Shown here in pieces: positions 7,105 through 14,748 of a stretch of DNA of 25,945 bases. This DNA is from JAGTVG01 sp964389805 (lineage in GTDB: Bacteria; Bacteroidota; Bacteroidia; Cytophagales; Cyclobacteriaceae), in NCBI GenBank assembly GCA_964389805.1, contig CAYMFU010000325.1:1-25945 (forward strand). Reading direction: 5' to 3'. The stretch's first letter is position 1. Every line of letters starts with the position of its first letter. The position numbers and the translations under genes are program-made. The notes beneath the pieces are model-generated. The model saw only the letters and a list, made by a program, of their open reading frames with translations, made no database searches and was not told the origin of the DNA.

Positions 7105-7235
7105 ATTTTATATGTTCTTCACGAATTTATCACATGATTTTTTCACAATCCTATTTTAAACCTGACAAAAGTCATAAATTATCACTTAGATTTTTTATTC
7201 CTTTATCCTGATTTTTAGATTAAAAGCTTTTTATA

Positions 7236-7457
7236 ATGAAAAAATCAATGGAATACCTGGCTAAGGCGATGAAGTATCTGGAGAAATGCGAGATTGAATC
7301 GCCTTACAAAAATGCTGTAGATGTTGAGAGTGCAAAAAGGGCATTAGAAATAGTCGAGTTGGAGCATAAGATTGAAGAAGCCAAACAGCTTCACCATTTC
7401 GACGATATGGACAAACTTCAGAAAGAGCGTGACGAATTGATGGCGAAGATCTGCTAG
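7236..7457 (+). CDS. Small charged helical protein, unknown function
   Basis: This encodes a 73-residue protein starting MKKSMEYLAKAMKYLEK and ending LMAKIC. It is rich in Glu, Lys and Leu. Two helical stretches (about 1-18 and 30-71) with heptad-like spacing suggest a helical hairpin or coiled coil. There is one cysteine at 18 and another as the last residue. No signal peptide or membrane segment is present, so it is probably cytoplasmic. It is transcribed away from the response regulator across a 195-bp shared upstream region and is followed 55 bp later by a strong intrinsic terminator, so it looks like a single-gene unit. I do not recognise the family. The terminator and coding composition support a real gene. 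Confidence 0.7.
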   Translation: MKKSMEYLAKAMKYLEKCEIESPYKNAVDVESAKRALEIVELEHKIEEAKQLHHFDDMDKLQKERDELMAKIC

Positions 7458-7512
7458 ATATTTTTTTATCTTTTTTTAGATTTCAATAAATTTTTTCAAA
7501 TTAATTTATAAG

Positions 7513-7537
7513 ATCCCGCTTCGGCGGGATTTTTTTA
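7513..7537 (+). terminator. Intrinsic terminator of the 73-residue protein gene
   Basis: ATCCCGC and GCGGGAT form a perfect 7-bp stem around the stable TTCG tetraloop, followed by seven Ts. It lies 55 bp after the stop at 7457. The minus strand has no T-run after the stem, so it acts in one direction. Confidence 0.92.
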
Positions 7538-7680
7538 TCTTTTTTACCTTGCTCATTCAATGAGAATTCTCAGGTCAATCTGAAATTATTATGATATCCT
7601 TTATTGGGATCGAATGGTTATTTTAATTGAAATCCACGCCTGGTATAAGCAGGGTCAGGACTAAAGATTAGATGAAATTC

Positions 7681-10600
7681 CTAAAGTGGATATTGACCGC
7701 ATACATATTTGATCAATCTTATTGGAATGCGGATATTGGACGGCTTACGATCAAGTTCATACTTTAACTCGGTAAGGCACCTTTCTAGCAGGTATGTTTC
7801 AAGTAAAATATTGAAATCCTCCCGGTTTGTTGGCATAAATGGCTCACCCTTCGCATGTCCGATATAAGAATTTACCAGGAAACCACTGATATAATGGAAC
7901 CAGCGAACAGAATATTTCATATTGTATTCGTTACTGATACTGGTTAGCTGAGCAACCCGGTGGATAGAATAGATCAATGTTGCCAGATCACGTAATGGCG
8001 ATTTTTTTACCTTTTTCTGATGGAATGAAAAAGAAGTGTCTCCCTCAAATCCCATTATTTCAAAGTCATTTCCTGTAAACAATACTCTTGAAAGGTGATA
8101 ATGCCCATGGATCCTGATCTTTTTCAGGTCCAGTTTTTCATTTATCAGTTTGCTGAAGCTCTGTTCAAGCAGTTCTGTATATTTAAAAAACTCTCTGGCA
8201 TGTTTTTTATTTTCTTCTGAAAGTTTACTCATGCTGGAATTGAGCAACTTGGCGGTTGTGCGAATTAGAGTTTTAAAGCCTGAATAGAGACTCTTCTGAT
8301 AGTGAAGTGAAAATTCTTCATATTTAAAATCTTCTTTGTCTTGTGCGGAAGCCAGGGCGATGTGCATATCGGCTGTGCGTTGCCCAAGCAGGATTACATG
8401 TTCAAGGTATGCCCCTCCCAATAGTTTTTGCCCTTCCAGGGTCAGGTCGTAAAAGGATGCCGGATTGGATAAAGATCCCTTCAATTTAGGTAACCTGCCT
8501 TTTGGGCCAAAAGAAGTCATCTTTTCATAATACATTTTAAAGCCATCAGAGAGGTATTCTTTACCTGTGATGGCCATCCCTATATATTCCTGGCAGATAC
8601 CAAGGGTGGCAGGGAAAGCTTTCGGCCTTGTAAATTCGATATCTCCAAAATATTCAGGTACATTCTTGAATTTAATCTTTTCAGACAGGTATCTTGATAT
8701 TTCCACATCACGGATGGAACTGTAATGGATATGTCTGTAAATCTTCAACACTACTTTATTGCCATAGACGATAACGGAGTGACTTTCTTCTGAATCGATC
8801 ATTTTTGAGTTATTGATCACTTCAGGATCTTTACAGATCGATTTTAACCTGGATGTTGGGAAAGTTTCAATTTTACATCCGTTAACTGCAATTTTCTTGC
8901 CCTTCAGGAGATTCTCCAACAAGTATCTTCTGAATTTACTGCTGTAAACGGAATCAAAGAGAATACCTGATTTGTCTCCAATTTTAATCCTGCAAATGAT
9001 ACTTTTAGGTGATTCTTCCAGGATCTCCTGTTCTGTTTTGTCCGAAGCGAAACCGACCGGTAGTAAATAAAGTTCCGGGATTCCCTGGAAATACTTCACC
9101 TCCAGCAGTAGCAGATTATACTTCTTTGAATTAGATATGGCTAAATTCTCATGAATTTTGAGTGACTCAATGCCTTTTTTATTTCCACCGAACCATCTTC
9201 TTTTGGTAATATAGGAGGGGAATATTTTAGTTTCGAGGATCTCTCTTTTTTTATTCACAAATAGATCATCCCATTTTTTTACCTCCAGAAGAATGGACAA
9301 GTCAATAGGTGCTTCATCAAGAGGAACATCTTGTTCTTTGGAGATCTCGAACCAATAGTAACCATGCGGTCCCAGAGTGATCACATAAGGTTGTTTTTTT
9401 ATGACCGGAAACTTATTTCTACTGAACAATTCAATAGGTGAATAGCCTTCACATTCAGCAAGATCAAGTTCAACGGCCTGGGAAAACCTGGATAAATTCA
9501 CTACCACGAGTATCTTTTCGTTTTTATACCTTCGTGAAAAGGCGAGGACCTTCCTGTTCAGGGGTTCCAGGAATTTAGTGTCGCCACGACCGAATGCTTT
9601 ATATCTTTTACGCATATGGATGATGTTTGTCATCCACCAGAGCAAAGAATTTGTATTTTTCAGCTGGTTCTCTGCATTTATATTTTCGTATTTGTATTCC
9701 GGATCGATTATAACAGGAAGGTAAAGCTGCTGTGGATTGGCATCAGAAAATCCGGCATTACGTCCAGGATCCCATTGCATTGGAGTTCTAACCCCATCCC
9801 TATCCCCAAGATAATGGTTGTCACCCATGCCTATCTCATCTCCATAATATAATACCGGTGTGCCGGGGAGTGAAAATAAAAGGACATTCAACAGTTCGAT
9901 TTTGTTGCGATCATTATCTACCAGGGTTGCAAGTCGTTTGCGTATACCCAGGTTAATCCTGGCCATGGGATCTTTGGTATAGACTTTGTACATAAAATCC
10001 CGCTCCTCGTCCGTCACCATTTCCAGGGTCAATTCATCATGATTTCTTAAAAAGGTTGCCCATTGACAATTATCGGGGATCATCGGTGTCTGATCCATGA
10101 TCTCGATTATCGGGTACCGGTCTTCCATATTCACAGCCATGAACATCCTGGGCATCAAGGGGAAATGGTAATTCATATGGCATTCGTCCCCATCTCCAAA
10201 ATAGGAGGCGGAATCTTCAGGCCACATATTTGCTTCTGCCAGGAAAAGCTTGTTCTCATACTTTTCATCAACGAATTTTCGAAGTTTTTTTAGAAAGGCA
10301 TGAGTTTGTGGTAAGTTCTCATTATTTGTTCCTTCTTCTTCAAAAAGGTAAGGGATTGCATCCAATCTGAATCCATCTACCCCCATCTTTAACCAGTAGT
10401 CCAGGATCTTAAAGAATTCTTGCTGCACTTTCGGATTTTCAAAATTCAGATCCGGCTGATGAGAGAAAAAACGATGCCAGAAGTATGCTTTTGCCTCTTT
10501 GTCCCAGGTCCAGTTGGAAGCTTCATAGTCTGTAAAGATGATCCGGGTATCGTTGTATTTATCGGGCGTATCAGACCAAACATAATAATCCCGGAAAACA

Positions 10601-10989
10601 GAACCAGGATTAGACCTCTTGGCTCTCTTAAACCATTCGTGTTCATCTGAAGTATGATTCAATACCAGTTCAATAAGCACTTTCATCCCTCGCCTATGCG
10701 CTTCCTTTAATAGCCTTTTAAAATCTTTGATGGTACCGAAGGATGGATTGATGTTGTAATAATCCGCGATATCATAACCATCATCACGCAGGGGGGAAGG
10801 ATAAAACGGGAGAAGCCATATCAATGTAATGCCTAGCTCTTCAAGGTAGTCGAGTTTGTTAATTAATCCCTGAAAATCTCCAATGCCATCATGATTACTG
10901 TCACTGAATGCCTTAATATGAAGTTCATATATGATGGCATCCTTATACCAGGTAACATTTTCATCCAGCCCTATCTGCTCTTTACTCAT
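7681..10989 (-). CDS. treS: Trehalose synthase fused to a maltokinase-like domain with degraded active site
   Basis: Residues 1-550 form a GH13 trehalose synthase that isomerises maltose and trehalose in the cytoplasm. It shows FYPSPLRDDGYDIADY near 62-77, ELVLNHTSDEHEWF near 107-120, nucleophile Asp210 in GFRLDAIPYL, acid/base Glu252 in LAEAN, and Asp318 in RNHDE. Residues 575-1102 match the maltokinase domain often fused to TreS, including RRWFGG near 597-602, Lys749 in VVLKIYR, and SPLRD at 997-1001. Maltokinases normally carry HGD-x-HLGQ and DFEGE motifs. Here the same blocks read HGHYHLSR (961-968) and GFEGD (980-984), so the expected catalytic Asp is His963, Gln is Arg968 and the metal-binding Asp is Gly980. 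The frame is intact, with no stops. Maltose kinase activity is therefore doubtful, while the TreS half looks sound. GlgX lies 250 bp upstream on the same strand. Confidence 0.93.
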   Translation of the reverse strand: MSKEQIGLDENVTWYKDAIIYELHIKAFSDSNHDGIGDFQGLINKLDYLEELGITLIWLLPFYPSPLRDDGYDIADYYNINPSFGTIKDFKRLLKEAHRRGMKVLIELVLNHTSDEHEWFKRAKRSNPGSVFRDYYVWSDTPDKYNDTRIIFTDYEASNWTWDKEAKAYFWHRFFSHQPDLNFENPKVQQEFFKILDYWLKMGVDGFRLDAIPYLFEEEGTNNENLPQTHAFLKKLRKFVDEKYENKLFLAEANMWPEDSASYFGDGDECHMNYHFPLMPRMFMAVNMEDRYPIIEIMDQTPMIPDNCQWATFLRNHDELTLEMVTDEERDFMYKVYTKDPMARINLGIRKRLATLVDNDRNKIELLNVLLFSLPGTPVLYYGDEIGMGDNHYLGDRDGVRTPMQWDPGRNAGFSDANPQQLYLPVIIDPEYKYENINAENQLKNTNSLLWWMTNIIHMRKRYKAFGRGDTKFLEPLNRKVLAFSRRYKNEKILVVVNLSRFSQAVELDLAECEGYSPIELFSRNKFPVIKKQPYVITLGPHGYYWFEISKEQDVPLDEAPIDLSILLEVKKWDDLFVNKKREILETKIFPSYITKRRWFGGNKKGIESLKIHENLAISNSKKYNLLLLEVKYFQGIPELYLLPVGFASDKTEQEILEESPKSIICRIKIGDKSGILFDSVYSSKFRRYLLENLLKGKKIAVNGCKIETFPTSRLKSICKDPEVINNSKMIDSEESHSVIVYGNKVVLKIYRHIHYSSIRDVEISRYLSEKIKFKNVPEYFGDIEFTRPKAFPATLGICQEYIGMAITGKEYLSDGFKMYYEKMTSFGPKGRLPKLKGSLSNPASFYDLTLEGQKLLGGAYLEHVILLGQRTADMHIALASAQDKEDFKYEEFSLHYQKSLYSGFKTLIRTTAKLLNSSMSKLSEENKKHAREFFKYTELLEQSFSKLINEKLDLKKIRIHGHYHLSRVLFTGNDFEIMGFEGDTSFSFHQKKVKKSPLRDLATLIYSIHRVAQLTSISNEYNMKYSVRWFHYISGFLVNSYIGHAKGEPFMPTNREDFNILLETYLLERCLTELKYELDRKPSNIRIPIRLIKYVCGQYPL

Positions 10990-11120
10990 TATCGCTAAAC
11001 CTTACGCTTTTTATAATGCAAAATAATAGTAAAATATTAATATTCCTAAATTAATTTCCCCAGCATTAAAGATGTAATTCGCAATTATCCGAATATTTTC
11101 TTTTAATAGCAATTTCAATA

Positions 11121-11137
11121 ATTATAAAATTTATAAT
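11121..11137. repeat. AT-only 17-bp palindrome between glgX and treS
   Basis: ATTATAAA and TTTATAAT flank a single A at 11121-11137. It lies about 130 bp upstream of the treS start, inside a 250-bp AT-rich gap that has no clear TAnnTTTG box on the minus strand. It could be an operator, but short AT palindromes arise easily by chance in such DNA. Confidence 0.3.
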
Positions 11138-11239
11138 ATTTTGGGCCTGGATTAACAAAATCAAATATTTACTTATTTAATAATGCGAAAAATGCACTAA
11201 ACGTGGTGTGGAATTGCACAAAACTTAAATTATAAATAA

Positions 11240-13294
11240 TTATTTACCCCAGAATACCACTACCGATCTTGGAGCGGCTTTGTATAGATTCTTCTTTAAT
11301 CCTTTTGATTTTTCAAGGTTTGAGAAATCCTCAGGAAAAGATTTATGTGTATCGACTACGGGATACCATTTCCGGGATTCCTTTAGCTTTGGCAGTTCAA
11401 AGGAAAGGCCTTTCCAGTAGGAGTTCATGATCACATATAGGAATTCATTATAATTGGGATATGTCAGGCTGAAGGCAAGACTTCTGGAATAATGTTGCCA
11501 GTCAGGATGATTGGGCTTTGTTCCATGCCACATCAAATGCGGCTCGCCTATAACTTTCTTTGCGGTCAATATTTTTTCAAGCTTGAAAATTTCCTTTTCC
11601 TTAACAAATGAGATCAGGTTCTTTACAAATGGATGAAGGTCACTGTTTGGAACAAGCAGGTTCCAGTCCATCCAACTGATATCGTTGTCCTGACAATAGG
11701 CATTGTTATTGCCGGACTGTGTGCGCCTGATTTCATCGCCCATGGATAACATAGGTGTGCCCTGTGATATAAAGAGAATAGTAAAAAAGTTTTTGATCTG
11801 TTTTACCCTTAATGAATCGATATCAGTATTTTCTGAAGGACCTTCTACGCCACAATTCCAGCTATCATTGAAACTGGAACCATCTCTGCCATCCTCAAGA
11901 TTTGCCTCATTATGTTTTTCATCGAATGAAACAAGATCATTCATGGTAAAACCATCATGACAGGTTATGAAATTAATGCTTCTGTTGGGCTCCCTGTCTG
12001 GATCCGGATAAATATCCGGACTTCCGAGGATCCTTGAAGCCAACTTTTTTACAATCCCTTTTTCTCCTTTTACAAATTTCCGCACATCATCCCGGTATTG
12101 TCCATTCCACTCGGCCCATTTTTCACCTATGAAGGAACCTACCTGATACAGGCCGCCGGCATCCCAGGCTTCAGCGATCAGCTTAACATGTGCCAGAGAA
12201 GGTACCGATTCAATTTCCCATAAAACAGGAGGATTTTTCAGGGGTTTCCCGGATTCGTCTCTGGACAATACAGATGCCAGGTCAAATCTGAAACCATCGA
12301 TATGCATTTCTTCTGCCCAGTACCGCAGACTATGTCTGATCATCCTTCTCAAAATGGAATGGTTTGCATTAAGGGTATTGCCACATCCGGTGTAATCCCT
12401 GTATTTGCCATTTGATTTTAACAAGTAATATGAATCATTGCCAAAGCCCTTTAAATTGAACACAGGCCCTTCTTCACCTGCTTCAGCGGTATGGTTAAAC
12501 ACTACGTCAAGAATGACCTCTATACCTGCTTTGTGAAAGGCTTTTACCATATCTTTGAATTCTTGTATCAATTTCAATGGATCCTTTTCGTATCCATATC
12601 CATTATGGACAGAAAAGAAATTGACTGGGGAATAACCCCAGTAGTTGGTCAGATCTCCCCCGGCGTCCTGCTCATCGAACTGATATACCGGCATCAACTC
12701 AACAGCGGTAATGCCAAGTTGTTTAAGATAGGATATCTTCTCTATTAGCCCGGCATATGTCCCTCGCTTTTCAGGCGTTACACCAGAGGACTCATGCTGG
12801 GTAAATCCTTTTACATGCAATTCATAAATAATCGATTCGGAATAAGGGATTTTAAGAGGTTCATCCTCTTCCCAGTCGTAATTATCCTTAGGGGTGACCA
12901 CACATTTCATGGCCTGTTCGCAGTTGTTGCCGGGATCAATAGCGGCTTGCCTGGAATAATTTTTTGGGCTTACAATAGCCCTGGCATATGGATCGGTAAG
13001 TATCTTTCTTGGATCGAACTGGTTCCATGATTCAGTCGATTTTGATGAATATACACGGTAAGCATAAACTTGTCCCGGCTTTAGTCCTTCTATAAAAACG
13101 TGCCAATAATAAAATGTCCTGTGCACATTCGGATCTAATCTGATAATCCTGGCTGGTTTTGAATGATCAACATGGTCAAAAAGTAAAAGTTCAATGTACT
13201 CTGCATTTCGCGAAAAAACACAGAAATTAACACCGTGATCATAGGTAGTAGCGCCTATAGGAAAACTTTTTCCGGGATGAATATCATTACTCAT
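11240..13294 (-). CDS. glgX: Glycogen debranching enzyme GlgX
   Basis: This GH13 isoamylase-type enzyme hydrolyses alpha-1,6 branches of phosphorylase-trimmed glycogen, releasing short maltodextrins. The 684 residues comprise an N-terminal CBM48-like beta domain (about 8-110, with PIGATTYDHGVNFCVFS), the catalytic barrel (about 150-560) and a C-terminal domain. Visible motifs are YWGYSPVNFF near 218-227, VVFNHTAE near 264-271, nucleophile Asp338 in GFRFDLA, acid/base Glu375 in LIAEAWDAGG, and Asp447 in TCHDGFT. Length matches GlgX. No signal peptide is present, so it is cytoplasmic. It precedes the TreS fusion on the same strand, which suggests that glycogen-derived maltose feeds trehalose formation. 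The 250-bp gap may hold a second promoter. Confidence 0.94.
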   Translation of the reverse strand: MSNDIHPGKSFPIGATTYDHGVNFCVFSRNAEYIELLLFDHVDHSKPARIIRLDPNVHRTFYYWHVFIEGLKPGQVYAYRVYSSKSTESWNQFDPRKILTDPYARAIVSPKNYSRQAAIDPGNNCEQAMKCVVTPKDNYDWEEDEPLKIPYSESIIYELHVKGFTQHESSGVTPEKRGTYAGLIEKISYLKQLGITAVELMPVYQFDEQDAGGDLTNYWGYSPVNFFSVHNGYGYEKDPLKLIQEFKDMVKAFHKAGIEVILDVVFNHTAEAGEEGPVFNLKGFGNDSYYLLKSNGKYRDYTGCGNTLNANHSILRRMIRHSLRYWAEEMHIDGFRFDLASVLSRDESGKPLKNPPVLWEIESVPSLAHVKLIAEAWDAGGLYQVGSFIGEKWAEWNGQYRDDVRKFVKGEKGIVKKLASRILGSPDIYPDPDREPNRSINFITCHDGFTMNDLVSFDEKHNEANLEDGRDGSSFNDSWNCGVEGPSENTDIDSLRVKQIKNFFTILFISQGTPMLSMGDEIRRTQSGNNNAYCQDNDISWMDWNLLVPNSDLHPFVKNLISFVKEKEIFKLEKILTAKKVIGEPHLMWHGTKPNHPDWQHYSRSLAFSLTYPNYNEFLYVIMNSYWKGLSFELPKLKESRKWYPVVDTHKSFPEDFSNLEKSKGLKKNLYKAAPRSVVVFWGK

Positions 13295-13419
13295 AGTCTA
13301 AGATTCGCCATCTGTTAGGGAATTAAATACCAATGCCTGTGAAGCCCATTAATTGCGGGATGATAATTTGTAAATTATTACCTGCAATATTGTGTGGAAA
13401 AACAGGACCAATTGTAAAT

Positions 13420-14652
13420 TTAATCTTTGTAAGGCGTTTGTTGAAGTATTAAATTATAATTGTTCCAGAAATCCGGAACTTCTTCAATACGCAACTGGTG
13501 TAACGGAATGGTATTATCTATGCTTTCCTCCTTGGTTATGCTTACGAAATCAGGATAATGAATGTCTGTTACAAAAAATTCCCGGTATTTACTGATCTCC
13601 CCGATTTCATACCCAAGATAAATTTTAAAGAAATTGACGTAAGAAATATATTTTAGAAATAATTTATCTTCATAATCCCTGTATTCCATATTTAATTCAT
13701 AAACTTTCCTGTCTTTGGTGAAATCTCTCACATAGAATGAATAATGGAATTTCAATATACCATGATCCTTAACCCGGATAAAAATCTCACCTTTAACGTT
13801 GATGTGCAGATAATTATACTCAGCCTTTGGCTTGAATCGTACCACATAAACTTCGTCCTTATCGACATACGTGTAATATGCGATATCAAAATCATAGTTG
13901 CTTTCATGAAAATTGTTAAATACACCAACAAAAGGCAGTATCTCATACTGGTTCCGTATGGGATTATGATATCTCATATTATAAAATTCGTTGGCAAAAA
14001 ACTCTGTTGAGACACCTGCCATAACTTCCTTCAAGGTATCTTCATCGTCCTTGTGAAGATACTTCTCATAATTTTCATGATAATTGTCCTGGAACCTCAA
14101 CTGATCTACTCTTACCCTTGTTCTTTTATCTGTTTTATTATAGCCCATATCCTGGACAGCGATAGCACCTTCAAGAAATGCCTCATGTTCATTATATCTT
14201 TTCATATAATCCCGATAATAACCCTCAAGAACAAAAGGCTTTATGGGATAATTCTTATATATCCTGGAAATGGCTTTTTCAACCACTCTGCGCCCCGTTA
14301 TCTTATGGTCAGAAATGATGACTTCCTGGAGTACACTTGTTTGGGGTTCCAGATTTATATTCAGGTAGTCTGTATTCATAAGATCACTTATTCGATCCTT
14401 GAAAGTGATAAATCCTATGGCTGAAATACATAGTGAGTCATTGATCAGGTAGGGAGCAAACTTAAACTCAAAAATACCATCTTCATTGGAAACTGTCCCA
14501 ATTGCTTTATTGCATAATCCCACATGAGCAAAACTCACAGCCGTTTCATTGTCTGCGTTGATGATCCTTCCCTTTAGGATGATGAATTCCTGGGCAAAAC
14601 CCTGGAATACAATGAAAAGAACAATGAATATACTTGATAAAACCCTCTTCAT
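13420..14652 (-). CDS. Secreted protein with CarboxypepD_reg-like domain
   Basis: The 410-residue product begins with a signal peptide (MKRVLSSIFIVLFIVFQGFA, cleavage probably before or after Q21). A CarboxypepD_reg-like beta-sandwich follows (about 26-110), with LKGRIINADNETAVSFAHV and a GTVSNEDGIFEFKF turn. In Bacteroidota this domain commonly sits at the N-terminus of outer-membrane or cell-surface proteins. The rest (about 120-410) starts with VVEKAISRIYKNYP and a GYYRDY segment, as in the DUF5686-type group. It is rich in Tyr, Asp and Phe and likely forms extended beta structure, but it is too short to include the outer-membrane barrel of the larger relatives. There is no lipobox and no type IX C-terminal signal. 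Function is unknown. It is divergent from recQ and 125 bp upstream of glgX. Confidence 0.75.
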   Translation of the reverse strand: MKRVLSSIFIVLFIVFQGFAQEFIILKGRIINADNETAVSFAHVGLCNKAIGTVSNEDGIFEFKFAPYLINDSLCISAIGFITFKDRISDLMNTDYLNINLEPQTSVLQEVIISDHKITGRRVVEKAISRIYKNYPIKPFVLEGYYRDYMKRYNEHEAFLEGAIAVQDMGYNKTDKRTRVRVDQLRFQDNYHENYEKYLHKDDEDTLKEVMAGVSTEFFANEFYNMRYHNPIRNQYEILPFVGVFNNFHESNYDFDIAYYTYVDKDEVYVVRFKPKAEYNYLHINVKGEIFIRVKDHGILKFHYSFYVRDFTKDRKVYELNMEYRDYEDKLFLKYISYVNFFKIYLGYEIGEISKYREFFVTDIHYPDFVSITKEESIDNTIPLHQLRIEEVPDFWNNYNLILQQTPYKD

Positions 14653-14658
14653 ACGTCA

Positions 14659-14666
14659 CAAAAGTA
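14659..14666 (-). promoter_or_regulatory. Possible -7 box (TACTTTTG) just upstream of the CarboxypepD_reg-like gene
   Basis: On the minus strand TACTTTTG fits TAnnTTTG exactly, with TTTC (one base off TTTG) 19 bp upstream. It is only 6 bp from the ATG at 14652, so the transcript would be essentially leaderless. That makes the call uncertain. Confidence 0.3.
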
Positions 14667-14748
14667 CTTTCTTATTATGAGAAGCGAAAATTTTGCCAAA
14701 TTGTATTTATCAATGCATTATTTTATCTTACATTTCAAAGCAAGATAA

